From Dasypus novemcinctus (taxonomy: Eukaryota > Chordata > Mammalia > Cingulata > Dasypodidae): a DNA stretch of 64,000 nt. The translations under genes were made by a program, and so were the position numbers. The stretch is from positions 154,562,216 to 154,626,215 of the forward strand of contig NC_080673.1 in assembly GCF_030445035.2 (NCBI RefSeq), read 5' to 3'. The notes beneath the pieces are model-generated. The model saw only the letters and a program-made list of their open reading frames with translations, was not told where the DNA came from and did no database searches. How positions within the stretch are numbered: the stretch's first letter is position 1; every line of letters begins with the position of its first letter. Shown piece by piece: positions 45,998 to 58,530 of the stretch.

Positions 45998-46686
45998 TTG
46001 ATTTGCTTTAATTATAATTTAGTAAGAATCTTTTCATTGCTTTCAAGGACTTTTCCTTTACTTACTGAAATTTGGTAATAAGATTAGTGATTACTCTTAT
46101 TTAAGACTGTTAAAAAGTTTAAAATGGGGAACTACAGGAAAGACTTGACTTTATTCCTCAGCCTGGAAGACAGAGTTTTAATCTGCCATACCTGGCTCCT
46201 CCCTCAAAGCTCTTGCAAAGAGAAGGCCCTGGGGGCTGGGCAGGTCAAATTGCTTAGAACATTTTTTTCTTCCCTTTCCCAATAGTTTCTATATTCAGAT
46301 TTCTATATGATCTTTTCATACTGCTTAGCCTAATTTGGGTTCTAGGAATATTTAATACATATATAACTGCATACTTAATTTTTTAACAATTTGAATAGTT
46401 TTTAAATAATTATTTGTTAATTTGATATTATTATCCTTATGTATGAAGATATACGCTGAGCAAATAGGTAGACATGAATAGTTTGACACGGAAACACAAC
46501 TTACTTAAAACTTTCCTCTTTTTTACAAAACAAGTTCAACCATAAAACACTTGAAAGATCTCCCTGAAGGTTTTTCTTTGAGGGCTTCTCCAGACTAAGG
46601 GTTTGCAGTTTCCCCCCTTTGTGGCTTTCTTAATTAATGGCTTATAACCAAAATGTTTCCAATGATATTATGTAATTTTTTAAAAA

Positions 46687-47083
46687 AAGATTTATTTTTT
46701 GTTTCTCTCCCTTTCCCCCTCCTGCCCCAGTTGTCTGTTCTCTGTGTCCATTTGCTGCGTTTTCTTCTTTGTCCACTTCTGTTGTTGTCAGCAGCATGGG
46801 AATCTGTGTCTCTTTTTGTTGCATCATCTTGCTGCGTAGCTCTCCATGTATGTGGTGCCATTCTTGGGCAGGCTGCACTTTCGTGCTGGGCAGCTCTCCT
46901 TACGCACTCCTTGCATGTGGGGCTCCCCTCGCAGGGGACACCCCTGCGTGGCAGGGCACTCCTTGCGTGCATCAGCACTGCACATGAACTAGCCCTACAT
47001 GGGTCACGGAGGCCTGGGATTTGAACCACGGACCTCCCATGTGGTAGATGGATGCCCTATCCACTGGGCTAAGTCTGCTTCCC
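46687..47083 (-). mobile_element. DAS SINE
   Basis: Tail 'aaaaaaagatttattttt', DAS body with small deletions, right head 'taagtctgcttccct'. ATGATAT..AATTTTT recurs on both sides. Confidence 0.9.
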
Positions 47084-47104
47084 TATGATATAATTTTTCT
47101 TTGC

Positions 47105-47365
47105 TTCAGAACTGTAAGCAGAGGCAAGGGGTGGGGGGAGACTTGCAGTAACTGTAAACAAAGGCAAACTCAGTTTATAATTACCATCACAATAGTTGAA
47201 GTCTAGGGGCTAGGTGAAGTTAGCTATAAAATAACCATAATTAAAGGTAAGTTTAAGTTATAATTACCATTTCTATAGTAAGCACTAGATAGACTTGAAG
47301 TAGTCATAAACAAAGGTAAATTAGTTTAAGATTACCGTTACTATAGCTGAAAGCTAGGTTACATC
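47105..47365. repeat. Diverged short tandem repeat in the provirus
   Basis: A core of about 30 bases (AAACAAAGGYAAA then TTATAATTACC) occurs at 47156-47185, 47239-47268 and 47308-47336, with a weaker fourth copy at 47109. Spacing is 83 and 69 bases. Confidence 0.7.
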
Positions 47366-49276
47366 TACTCCATTGTAATAACTTCAGTCATTCATTTTTT
47401 TTACTGTTTTATATATAAAGGTACTTATAAAATGATTATAACTCTTAGTTTCTAGAAAGTTTTTACTTAAAATCAATTTGGGCACCTTTATTTATTAACT
47501 ATACCATTAAAACAGTCTTATTAGTAATGACTTTGTGTAATTTTTCTGCTTTTCTAGCAATTAAATAAATTTCACTTATGATTTATGCATTAAATCTACT
47601 AGCAAGACAGTATTGGCATTTAAAGATTCGTTTTTAGGTTACCTTTCACCATTATCCAACTTGTAACAGGTGAACCCCAAATCTGGTTTCCTAGGCACAA
47701 GCAAACTGACAAAGTTAAACACAGATTCCAAAGTTGAACACAATGTTATGCACAGATTAAAACAGAAGAATTTTATATCTTTAGGATTTCTAGGAATTCT
47801 TTGACCCTAATTGATGGCACATGAGGTTTCTTTATTTTGATCACTCTTCATACCTTTTATAGGCATGACTAAAGTTTAAACTGAGAAGTTTGAGGTTTAT
47901 TTCCTCATTTCTTTAAGGAGACATGACATGAGGTTTCTAGGTCTCAGATCTATATTTCTTCCCCCCCCCCCACCTTTTTTTTAAAGGCTGGTTTAACTGG
48001 AGTTCAGGGTTTCACACAGAGGCTGCTCTGTGGCCATTTGGACCAGCAGCAGACAGAATTTCCCAATTCCTGAGAAGAGACTCCCATGCTTAGTATTCTA
48101 GGAAGAATGAAGAGACACCCTTTTAGTTGACTGACCTGGCATCCCAGAGTTCCAGCCTAACAAAAGTCACCATTTCATACAATTCAGTACCACCATCCAG
48201 AAGCATGAAAACATTCACTGGCATCAAACAAACAGAAAGCCCTAAAGAGCCGCGACACACAGACAGAAACACAAAGCCCATTAATTTGACCTATAATTTT
48301 CATTTCTCCAGTATGGCCGTTTTTGAGCTCTTTACTTTTTACTTCTATTTCTAGGAGGTTTCTTTGTTTGACTTTTGGGAATGCCATTGTAGGCTATTGG
48401 GGGAGGGGGTTTATCTTTCTTTAATGCGTATCAGGGGGAACTGAGTTACAGCTAGTTAATTATTGCAACCATAGCAAGGGGGAACTTCTAACAGGGCTCT
48501 TTGCCTACCCTTGCTGTTTACAAAACAAGCTCAATTGCAATCCAGCATTAAAATTAAAAGACATTTCTGGCTAAATGTCTCCATTGCTCAAATCATATTC
48601 AGACTAAGCTTTATCAGAAAAACTAATTTATTTTTCTGTAACCAAAATCTTTCAAATTTAGACCAATTCTTTAGGATTCATCCCAGTGGAAAGCACTGGG
48701 GTACTGATGCCTCATTTCCTATGGTGGTGGAGAGAGAGAGAGCAGCCAAAATAAAGGCACAGGAGGCAGCAGGCTTTTTTTTATTAAGGTCAGGTAGGGA
48801 GCAGAACTTAAAATCCATCAATGCCTTTCCCACTGTAACCAAACTTTCACTATCTTACTGAAGGCAAACCAGATGCCAACCCACAGTCAGCTAAAACCAA
48901 ACATCAGGCTTTTTTTTTTTTTTCCAGACCTGGAGAAGACAGCTACCCCCCAAACTTTTGGTTATACTAAGGTCCTCTTGGGAACTGATCAGGCGGGGGC
49001 CTAACTAACATTCTCAGTTAGGCTTTTCTTATACTATGCTCTCAGGGGGCTTACCTGTCTGGCATGTGGAGCTTCTTTTTCATGCTCAGGCTTTCCTTTT
49101 AGACCCTTTGGTGCATCTGGTTTTTTCCTGGGAAGGCTCCAGTGGAGCTTACAACCTCTTTCTGGACTAAAGGGGTCCAGGGGCACCCTGGACTGGGAAT
49201 TCACCTGGACCCTCCCAGCTTCTTCGGAGGCGTCCGAAGAGGGCAATGAATGCTGCCATCTCTGGCCTTCACTGCA

Positions 49277-49294
49277 ATCCCGGACGAGCCCCCA
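49277..49294 (-). other. Proline tRNA primer binding site of the provirus
   Basis: The minus strand reads TGGGGGCTCGTCCGGGAT, all 18 bases of the proline-tRNA primer site used by murine leukaemia-type gammaretroviruses, 5 bases inside the 5' LTR. Confidence 0.93.
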
Positions 49295-49299
49295 GGAAA

Positions 49300-49791
49300 T
49301 ATAGTGGAAGCAGAGAAGATTCAGTGATTGCATATTGAAGGTTAGGAATCAGGAATCTGAAATGTAAGATTTATGACCGGCTGGGCCCAGCGGACTCCTG
49401 TCCAAAAAGCCAAGTCCCGAGTAGGGATTTTAGGTTATTTTTATACAAGAGATTACACATGGTAGGGCCAGGAGAGATTTAGGGGTCAAAAAGACTTTCT
49501 TGGTTAGTTTTTATAGTTTAGCCATTTGTTTGAATACCAGCTAAGCTTGAATTAGCATATTGCCCACATTCCAGGTAAGCTTGAATTAACTTATCGCTGC
49601 CGTTCCAGGTAAGCTTGCATTAACATATTGCCCACAATCTGTCTGGATGTAACTTTGAATACACATTCAGTCTGCATCCTTCCTGAATATTCAAAGCCTA
49701 TAGGGCCCATATCACTTAATTGGCCTTCTAGAAACTAGGCACACTTGCATAAAGAATTAGATAAGTTTGAATTCATGCACAGGCTATATTA
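49300..49791 (-). mobile_element. Provirus 5' LTR, 492 bp
   Basis: The plus strand starts TATAGTGGAAGCAGAG (TG changed to TA) and ends GGCTATATTA. It carries an extra partial copy of the 'ccaggtaagcttgaattaac' unit compared with the 3' LTR, so three such units stand here in tandem against two there. Confidence 0.9.
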
Positions 49792-50345
49792 GTTGGATAT
49801 CTGATTTGCAAATATTTTCTTCTAGTCTGTTGCTTGTCTTTTCATCCTGTTAACATTTTTCATAGAGCAAACGTTTTTAATTTTGATGAATTCCAATTTA
49901 TCAATTATTCCTTTTTATATTGTGTTTTTGGTGTCAAGTTGAAGAACTCTTTGCCTATCTCTATATTCTGAAAAATTTCTCCTATGGTTTTTTCCCCTAA
50001 AAGTTTTATAATTTTATTTTTTACATTTAATTCTGTAGTCCATTTTGAATTAATCTTTTTAAAACGTGTGAAACTTAGAATCAAAGCTCTTGTTGTTGTT
50101 TTGCCTATACATGTCTAAATGCTCTAGCACCTTTTGTTGAAAAGGGTATTTTCCCTTCATTGAATTACTTTAGCATCTTTGTCAAAATCACTGTTAAATT
50201 CTTTGTCAAAATCATTGTCAAACCTTATTTGTGCATATTTGTTTGGACTGATTTCTGGGTTCTGTATTCTGTTCTATTGATCTATATGTCCACACCTGTA
50301 AATTTCACACACTATTGATTACTGTTCTTGCACAATAAGTATTTT

Positions 50346-50745
50346 TTAAATTTATTTCTCTCCCCTCCTCCCCTTGCTCAGTTGTCTGCTTTCTGTGTCC
50401 ATTTGCTGTGTGTTCTTCTGTGACTGCTTCTATCCTTATCAGTGGCACCAGGAATCTGTGTTTCTTTTTATTGCGTCATCTTGTTGTGCCAGCTCTCTGT
50501 GTGTGCGGTGCCATTCTTGGGCAGGTTGCACTTTCTTTTGCGCTGGGCTGCTCTCCTTATAGGGTGCACTCCTTGCGCATGGGGCTCCCCTACTCGGGGG
50601 ACACCCCTCCGTGGCAGGGCACTCCTTGTGCGCACCAGCACTGAGCATGGGCGAGCTCCACATGGGTAAAGGAAGCCTGGGGTTTGAACCACAGACCTCA
50701 CATGTGGTAGGCGGATGCCCTGTCCATTGGGCCAAGTCTGCTTCC
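50346..50745 (-). mobile_element. DAS SINE
   Basis: Perfect 13-bp duplication CACAATAAGTATT (50330-50342 and 50747-50759). Tail, body and head as in the other copies. Confidence 0.92.
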
Positions 50746-51134
50746 CCACAATAAGTATTGAAATTGGGTAGACTGCTCCCCTTTTATTCATTTTCAAAAT
50801 TGTTTTTGCTATCCTAGTTCCTTTATCTTTCTATCTGTATTTTAGAATAATATTGGGTATATCTACAAAAATATTGCTGGAATTATTATAGGAATTATGT
50901 TAACCCTCTGTATCAATTTGAGGGAGAACCGACATCTTTAGTATGTTCAGTCTTCCAATTCATGAACATAGTATATTTGTTTCTTCATTTCGATCTTTGA
51001 TTTCATTCATCAATTTCATAACTTTCAACATGTAAGTCTTGTACATATTTTGTTAGATTTATACCTGTTTCACTTTTTAGCAATTGTAAATGGATTTTAT
51101 TTTTAATTTCAGTATCCACATGTTCATGGCTAGT

Positions 51135-51707
51135 TGTATTAGTCAGCCAAAGTGGTGCTTATGCAAAATACCATAAATTGATTGGGTGTTAGAAGGGTAT
51201 TTATTTGGGGTAGAAGCATACAGTTACCAGGCCACCAAAAGTAAGTTACTTCCCTCACCAAAGTCTATTACCACATGTTGGAGCAAGATGACTGCCAACA
51301 TCTGCCAGGGTTCAGGCTTTCTGGGTTCCTCTCTTCCTGGGGCTCACTTCTCTCCAGGCTCAGCTCCTCTGTTTTCTCCACAAGGTCAGCTATAGACTGT
51401 GAGGCTCTCTAGGCTTTGCCTCTCTCTCCACAAGGCCAGCTGTAGACTATGAGGTGATTGGCTCTGTCTTCAGGCTCAGTTGCTCTGCTCCTCTGTGTGC
51501 TTACTTCCTGTGTTCCAGTTCAAAACTCCACCCTCCCTTCTCTGCAGTGTAGTTTCTCTGTGAGTCCCCACCCCTGCATTACTGATGTGGCCTAATCAAA
51601 ACCTTAACCATTATTTATGAATTAAAAGTGATACCTCTGAAAGACCAGCTTACAAACATAATCCAATAACTATTTTTAGAATTCATCAACAGTGCCAAAC
51701 TGCTAAA
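51135..51707 (-). mobile_element. MaLR/ERVL-like LTR, antisense
   Basis: Starts TGTATTAGTCAGCCAAAG and ends near CTGCTAAA. An internal near-duplication ('ctccacaaggtcagctatagactgtgaggc', about 51374-51402, recurs at 51426-51455) is peculiar to this copy. Confidence 0.8.
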
Positions 51708-53681
51708 TTATTATATGAAATAAAGTTGGTTTTTACATGTTTATCTCTTATCCTGCTACTGTACTGAATTCTCTTGGTAGTGCTAGTAGTTTTACTGTTA
51801 GATTCCTTAGAATTTTCTATGTAGAAAATCATGTCATCTGTAAATAGGTACAGTTGTTTTTCTTCCTTTATATTCATAATGCCTATATATACTTCTCTTG
51901 CCTTATTGCACTAGCTATAACTTCCAGCACAGTGTTCAGTAAGAGCAGATATTGTAGCCTTGTTCCTTATTTTACAGGGAAAACATTCAGTTTTTCACCA
52001 TTAAGTTTAATGTTAATTCTATGTTTTTTGTTAATTATCCTTGTCAGGTTGAAGAGATGCCCTTCTATTTCTATGAGAGTGTTTATCATGATTGGGTCTT
52101 GACTTTTTAAATATTTTATGCATTAATATGATCATGTGATTTTTCTTCTTTAACCTGTTAATATGGTACATTACACTGATGGATTTTTGAATATTGAACC
52201 AGCTGTGCATCCCTGGAATACACTCCACTTAGTCATGGTATAGAATTCTTCTTATAGATTGGTGAATTCTATTTGCTAATATTTTGTTAAGGATTTTTAT
52301 ATTGATATTCATGAGGGATATTGGAATTTATTTTCAATTTTTTACTGTCTTTGTCTGATTTTTGTATCCAGGCAACACTAGCTAATAAATTGGGAAGTGT
52401 TCTCTTACTTTCCAAAAGAGGTTGTATAGAAATGGTATTCATTCTTGGTAGGATTCTCTAGTGATACCATTCCGGGCCTTGACATTTCTGTTTTGGGAGT
52501 TTTAAAATTACATATTCAACTTCCTTAATAGTTATAGGACTATTAATTGCATTTGGTGCTATATAATTTGCCCTCAGTCCTCCTGAGTAGTGTCTCCCAA
52601 ATTCTGATCTGTTGTATTTTCAATTTTACTCTGTTCAAATCTATATTTTTAAATTTCCTTTAAGACTTTCCCTTTGACCTATGGATTATCTTGAAGTGTT
52701 AATTTTCTGTCTAGTTATTCTACTGATTGTCATGGGGTAGTAATGAAATCTCCAACTATAATATCTCTGTTCACTTCTATCAGTTTTTAATTTTTATTAT
52801 AGCATATACATAATACAAATTTTCCCATTTTATCCATTATCATGTGTACAATACAGTGATGTTAATTACATTCACACCATCTATTACCAAAACATCACCA
52901 AATCCATTACCAAAGCTTTTACATCACAATTTCCAGCAGGTTTTGCTTCATATATATTTTCAGCTCTGTTGTTTGGTGCATACACTTTAGTTATGCTATA
53001 TCTTCGTGTGGTTTGACTTTATCATCATTGCATAATGTCCCTCTCTGTCTCTGGTAATTTTCTTTGCTCCAAAGTCTATTTTATTTGATATGAATATAGC
53101 TGCTCCTTCCTTTTTTTTTTTTTTCCTTTCAGTATTCTTCCTGCTTTGTTTTGATTATTTTTTGCATGATATATATCTTTTTCCTTTTATTTTCAACCTA
53201 TCTGCATCATTACATTTATAGTGAATTTCTTATAGAAAGCATATGGTTCAGTCATGTTTTTTAATCTACTCTGTTAATCTCTGTAGTTTAATTAGTGTAT
53301 TTAAACCATTTTCATTTAATGTAATTATTGATATTTTAGGACTTAATTCTGCCATTTTATTTTGTGTTCTTTTTGTTGACTCTGTTTTTCAATTCTCTAT
53401 GGCCCTTTTCAAGTCTTTTGTGGATTACTTGAACTTTTTTACAAATCCATTTTGATTTCTCTAGTGTAGTTACATGTATCTCTTCATATGTATTTTTCAG
53501 TGATTGCAGTAGGTATTACAGTATACATACATAACTTATCACAGTCTACTGCTGTTGTCATTTTACCACTTTGATTGAAGTGTAGAAACTTTACCTCCGT
53601 TCACTTCCCTTTACTCTCCCAACTCATAATTGTCTTAAATATTTCCTCAACATATGTTCATAACGGCATTAAATTGTTGTT

Positions 53682-54320
53682 TTAGTTTGCTCATGGCTGC
53701 TAATGCAATATACAAAATGGGTTGGCTCTTACAATGGGAATTAAGTAGGTTAATAGCTTTCAGTTCTGAAGCTGTGAAAATGTCTAAATAAGGCATCATT
53801 AGAGATGTTTTCTCACTGAGGCTTAGCTGCTGGTGACCCTGGACACATGCCATATGGCAAGGCATAATGGTGTGTCTGCCAGTCTCTGTCTTATCCTCTA
53901 GGGTCACTTTCTTCCTGAGCTCATCTGTGGGTGATCAGGCCCATGGCAAAGTCTGCTGGTCTCTCCCCTGTCCTCTGGACCCCATTGCTTCAACTTTGGA
54001 CGGTTCCATCTGTGACTTTTCTCTCTCCCAGGTTCATCAACATCTGGAAGCTTGTCTCTGTGACTTTTTTCTTGTGTCTGTACTTTTTAATCTTCCATTT
54101 ATAAAGGACTCCAGTAAGACAATTAAGACCCACCCTGGATCCCACAAGCTAATCAAAGACACTTAACTGAAGTGATATAATCAAAAAGTCCCTTAACAGA
54201 AACTAATCAAAAAGCCCCATCTACAGTGGATTTACAGGCACAGGAATGGATGGGTTCACTGTAAGAACAGGATTTTCTATGGTCCACAAAAGACTTAAAC
54301 CAACACAACAGTGTCATAAG
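53682..54320 (-). mobile_element. MaLR-like LTR, antisense
   Basis: 'tgttttagtttgctcatggc' start, 'aaaatgggttggctcttaca', 'aaggactccagtaagacaat' and an end near 'aaccaacacaaca'. Same subfamily as 16641-17545. Confidence 0.75.
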
Positions 54321-54479
54321 TTTTGCTTTCACCGTTAAACATAATTTAGAAAACTTGAGAAGGAAAGTCTATTATATTTATTTATATTTTTGCTGTGTTC
54401 TTTCTTCCTTTCTGATATTTCAAGATTCCTTTTTGTGTTGTGTCTTTTCTGTTTAGAGAACTACCTTTTGTCAGCCAGG

Positions 54480-54935
54480 CTGTACTCTTAGTGGCTCTTG
54501 GTAAGAACCTGCTTCCAAGTTCATTTAGGTTGTTGGCAAAATTAAGTTCCTTGTGGTTATAGGACCAAGTTTACCATTTTCTCACTAGTTATGTGGTCCT
54601 CTTCTCATGTGGCCCCTTTCATCTTCACATAGCACATTAAAGTCTTTTCATGCTTTGAATCTCTCCGTCTTCCTCTTTTACCTTCCTCTTCTGTCAGTTG
54701 GAGAAAATTCTCTGCTTTTAAGGGTTCATGTGGTATGTTGGGCCAACCCAGATAATGTTGGATAATCTCTCTCTCTCCTAAGCTAAACTAATTAGTAACC
54801 TTAATTACCTCTGCAAAGTCTCTTTTGCCAATAATGTAACATATTCACAGGCATGATGTTTCTTCATATTCACAGGTTCTAGGGGTTAGGGTGTGGTGTT
54901 TTGGGGATCCATTTTTAGAATTTTGCCTGTCACAG
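54480..54935 (-). repeat. LTR-like remnant, antisense
   Basis: 'ggcaaaattaagttccttgtgg', 'aaattctctgcttttaaggg', 'actaattagtaaccttaatta' and 'ttggggatccatttttagaa' recall an old mammalian LTR. Family not assigned. Confidence 0.5.
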
Positions 54936-54944
54936 GGAAGCAAA

Positions 54945-55200
54945 ATAATATAGTGGTTTACAGTATTCTAGTCACATTTCTCCATTTAAATCCCAGCTCT
55001 GCCATTTACTAGCTCATGATCTTGAGCAAGTTACTCAACTTCTCTATGTCTGAGTTACTTTATATGTAAAACACTGCTAATAATGGAACATATCTCATAG
55101 GATTATTACTAAGTTTAAGTTAAATGAGATAACATGGAGAGCTCATTGAATAATGCCTGTACCAATTAAGCACTCATACATGTTAGCTTTCATGTTGGTG
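54945..55200 (+). repeat. MIR SINE
   Basis: 'aaatcccagctctgccattta', 'cttgagcaagttactcaact' and 'cataggattattactaagtt' form a nearly complete MIR. Confidence 0.92.
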
Positions 55201-55254
55201 ATAAAGCATCTTGGGAAGATGGGTGGATGGGAAGCCTGGGAAAATTATTCTTAT

Positions 55255-56345
55255 CATCATATTTTTCCTATAACATTTTGTTATAAAAGTTTTAAAACAA
55301 ATATGAAAGTTGGAAGAATAGTGCAGTGATTCTGTACTTGTTAATATGTTGCTGTGTAAGCTTTATCAAATATAGATCCACCTGCCTTTTTTCCATTCAA
55401 TATTTTTTAGTGGATTTATTTTTTGAGGCAAAATGTATATGCAGGGAAATGCACAGATGGAAACATGTGGTGGTACTCTTTTGTTTAATGGTTCTTTCAC
55501 CAATCATAATGTTTTCGAGATTTTTAAATTGTGTGTATCAGTAATTCATTTCTTTCTATTCCTTTTTATTCCATTTTATTCCTGAGTTGTATTCCATTAA
55601 ACAAATATACCACCATTTGTTTAGCCTTTTCCCATTGATGAAAACTTGTACTGTCTCCAGTTTTTTATTCTTAATAAAATTGCTATGAACATTCTTGAAC
55701 AAGTGTTTTGGGGGAAGATATACTGTCATTTTTTTTCCTTTCAGTGGAATTCCCGAGTTATACTTCCATTTCAGGGAAATTACTAGGTTATAGGTCATGC
55801 TTATCTGTAAAGAAACTGCCAGATGTTTCTGCAAAATCGTTGTACTGTTTTACTCTCTCACCAACAATATATGACAGTTCTGGAGGATTCACCTCTTTAC
55901 CAATGTTTGGTATTGTCCATTCTTTTAATTTTCTTAATGTTTTTGGGTGTTAAATGAGATCTTATTGTGGTTTTAATTTACATTTCTCTTATTAATGGTA
56001 CTAAGTACTTTTTCATGTGCTTACTTGTCATTAATGTATCTTCCTTTGTGAAATATCTGTTCAAATGTTTTGCCCTTTTTTTTCAAAATTAGGTTATCTT
56101 TTTATTATTGAATTATAAGGGTCCTTTATATATCTGGCTACAAATCCTTTGTCAGATTTAGATTTGATCACTGTTTTCTCCTATGTGGCTTGCCTGTTCA
56201 TTTTCTTATCAGCAGAAGTTTTTAATTTTGATGGTCTTCATCCGTTTTTTTCTTTTATAGTTATGGCTTTCTGTTACAGTCTAATAACCCTTTACCTTCC
56301 CCCAAGTTATGAAGATAGTCTCCTATTTTCTTCTAGACGCTTTTA
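55255..56345 (-). repeat. L1 fragment, antisense
   Basis: Reverse L1 text: 'gagttgtattccattaaaca', 'ttgctatgaacattcttgaa', 'gccagatgtttctgcaaaat', 'gggtcctttatatatctgg', 'tttttaattttgatggtctt'. Confidence 0.75.
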
Positions 56346-56434
56346 AAAAGAATTATAGTCTTAATGTGTGTTTAGTTATAACCTACAGTTCTTCTTTCTG
56401 TTTTTCTACTTGCTTCAAGAATCCCCAAATAGGG

Positions 56435-56890
56435 AAGTAGATGTGGCTCAAGCAATTGGGCTCCCACTTACCACGTGGGAGGTCCCTGGTTCTGTTCCCA
56501 GTGCCTCCTAAAGAAGATAGCTGGTGCGACGGGCTGATGCAACAAGACACACAAGAAGAAAAACATAATGAGAGACACAACAAAAAAGCAGAGAGCAGAG
56601 GTTTCCAGCATTTCCTAGAGGACGAGCAAGACAACAAGCTGGCATGATGGGCAGGTGCAGCGAGCTGATGCTACAAGATGATGCAACAAGAGACCCAAGA
56701 AGAAAAACATGAATGATAACAACAAAGCAGGGAGCAGAGCTGTTTCAAGCGATTAGGCACCTCCCTCCTACACTGGAGGTCCTGGGTTCAGTTCCCAGTA
56801 CCTCCTAAAGAAACAAGGAAGACAGACGCAGCAAGTGCAAACAAGGGGGTGGGAAGAAATAAAGAAATAAATAAAATAAATAAATCTAAC
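56435..56890 (+). mobile_element. DAS SINE, multi-head form
   Basis: Head 'gggaagtagatgtggctcaa' and a second head-like segment at about 56745-56810. Tail of AAAT repeats. The flank AAGAATCCC..AAATA recurs after the tail. Confidence 0.9.
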
Positions 56891-56893
56891 AAC

Positions 56894-57516
56894 AAAAGAA
56901 TCCCAAAATAAGTGCTACTGCAAATGTGCAGTACAGTCAACCTTTAGGAATTAAAGTATTCTTAAAACATTAAGTAATGTAAGTTGGTGAATGTATTTAT
57001 ATATAAAGAACCATTTTAGCTGTAGGTTTTTCAATACAGCTGTGCTCAAATATTTTTTAAATTCACGATTAAATTTTGTCTTGTTTAACGGAAAGTAAGC
57101 TATATGTTATTAAATCAAATGAAGCTTTAGAGGAGTTCCTTGTTAAGTAGTTTCTCCTCCAATTTCCTTACGTTTCCCACTGACTGAAGCAGTAGAAATA
57201 AAGAACTTTCTCTACTCCCTTTTTAGCTGTCTTAACACTTACAATGCTAAGCTCTTTTTCTCTAGCTCCTAGAATTAATACTTGTGTCAGACAATGCCCT
57301 CTGTCTACCTTATGTCCATTGTCCCTTTCTTCCTTGCTAACATATCACTGATTTTGTTTAAGATAGCAGTGTGCCCATCTGAAATACTTGCCTTCCCATA
57401 CACCATTTAGCTAGGAGTAGAAGTGACACAGTTCCAGTGGTATGTTGGACTCAGCTCAAACTGGATCATGACAGCTTATTGCTAATTTTCATCAATTATG
57501 TGAGCTAATTGGTATC
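56894..57516. other. SCFD2 intron 2, no recognised feature
   Basis: AT-rich, nothing identified. Confidence 0.4.
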
Positions 57517-58014
57517 ATGTTGATAGTTAGAAATGGGCCGTGTGGGGGTATTTACACCAAGCAAATTGGTAAACAGTACAAATCTTGTTTTTTTATCACC
57601 CTCCACCCCACAAGAGAGCCAATTGTTAAACATTTACCAGCATACCACTGCACAGTTCTAATTTATGACATTAGTAGGAGTCCTTGGAGAGGTCTTGCCT
57701 TCCCAAATAAAATGACAGAGACGTCCAAGGAGGGGCTTTTAACCTGGCCCCCTTCTTCCTGTCTGGACAATGAATTCAATTCCCTAAAATATATTAATTA
57801 TCTTACAACTATGAGGACAAAAGCATATGCTAAGGTTAGCAGGGCAAGCAGATTGAAGGAAGCTTGGGTTTTTGATGACAGCTTTGACCAGCCTCACCTA
57901 CCTTGGATTGCTTACTTCTGGACTTACAATTGTGTGAGAAAAAGAACACTCCTACTTGTTCAACCCACAGCAGTTAGGTTTTCTGTTATTTACAGCCAAA
58001 AGCTATTCAAATGA
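57517..58014 (+). other. 165-codon open frame, unrecognised, probably not a gene
   Basis: The longest open frame in the window outside SCFD2 and the SINEs. The predicted product has Trp and Tyr scattered through it, no signal peptide, membrane segment or domain I recognise, and no promoter or splice context. The final part resembles the end of an old LTR-type repeat ('caacccacagcagttaggttttctg'). I judge it a chance frame in decayed repeat. Confidence 0.25.
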
Positions 58015-58330
58015 CACAATATCCTATATGATTACATTATCAGATCAACTATATATGACTTTTTTTCCTTTTCGATCTTTAAATGCTTTATAGGTAAATA
58101 TCTGTCCCTATGGCCACATTCTTTAATAAATGTCTTACCAACTGAGAAATAAAACTTTTTTTTTTTTTGGTTCTTTTATGAATAAGTGCAATTAGTAAAT
58201 GATTTGGTAGTAGTTGTGTTTCTTTCCAATGAAAAGAAAAAGAAGCATAATCTTCCTACTACTTCATTAGGTTAAAAGTGATCCAATTAATATGAACCAC
58301 TGTGAGATACCCTTAAATAATCTCCTTCTG

Positions 58331-58530
58331 GGGAGCGGATGTGGCTCAAGTTGTTGCGCGCCTACCTCCCACATGAGTAGTCCTGGGTTTGGTCTCTGGT
58401 GCCTCCTAGAAAATAAATAAACAAACAAAACAGATGAAAAAACCTCAGGGGAGCTGATGTGGCTCAGTGGTTGAGTGCTGACTTCTCACAGATGAGGTCC
58501 CATGCTCATTCTCCAGCCCCAGTACCATTA
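58331..58530 (+). mobile_element. Two short DAS-type SINE heads in tandem
   Basis: Heads 'gggagcggatgtggctcaag' and 'ggggagctgatgtggctcag', each with a short A-rich tail. AATAATCTC flanks the pair on both sides. Confidence 0.8.

Larger units (their letters stand above)
39258..49791 (-). mobile_element. Class I (gammaretrovirus-like) endogenous retrovirus, defective provirus
   Basis: Two similar LTRs enclose about 9.1 kb, reading on the minus strand. Just inside the right (5') LTR is a perfect proline-tRNA primer binding site; just inside the left (3') LTR is a polypurine tract. A 4-bp target duplication GCTG/GTTG surrounds it, in an old L1. Decayed pol lies near 42560-43680. Later insertions (DAS at 40263-40627, 45172-45997 and 46687-47083, an LTR at 40897-41835, a possible retrocopy at 43720-44415) account for roughly 2.5-3.3 kb. 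No intact gag, pol or env frame is present. It is antisense to SCFD2 in intron 2. Confidence 0.9.
49792..54520 (-). repeat. L1 antisense, right part, heavily interrupted
   Basis: Long reverse L1 text: 'tttaattttgatgaattcca', 'ccttttgttgaaaagggta', 'tctattgatctatatgtcca', 'gtcttccaattcatgaacat', 'ctatgtagaaaatcatgtca', 'ccagctgtgcatccctggaa'. Interrupted by DAS 50346-50745, the LTR at 51135, an L1 3' scrap at 52785-52935 and the LTR at 53682. ORF2 is destroyed. Confidence 0.85.

Noticed and set aside
48720..48780. Purine-rich 'gagagagagagagc' and 'aataaagg' as a possible alternative polypurine tract or poly(A) site
   Set aside because: Wrong position and orientation; the true polypurine tract lies beside the left LTR.
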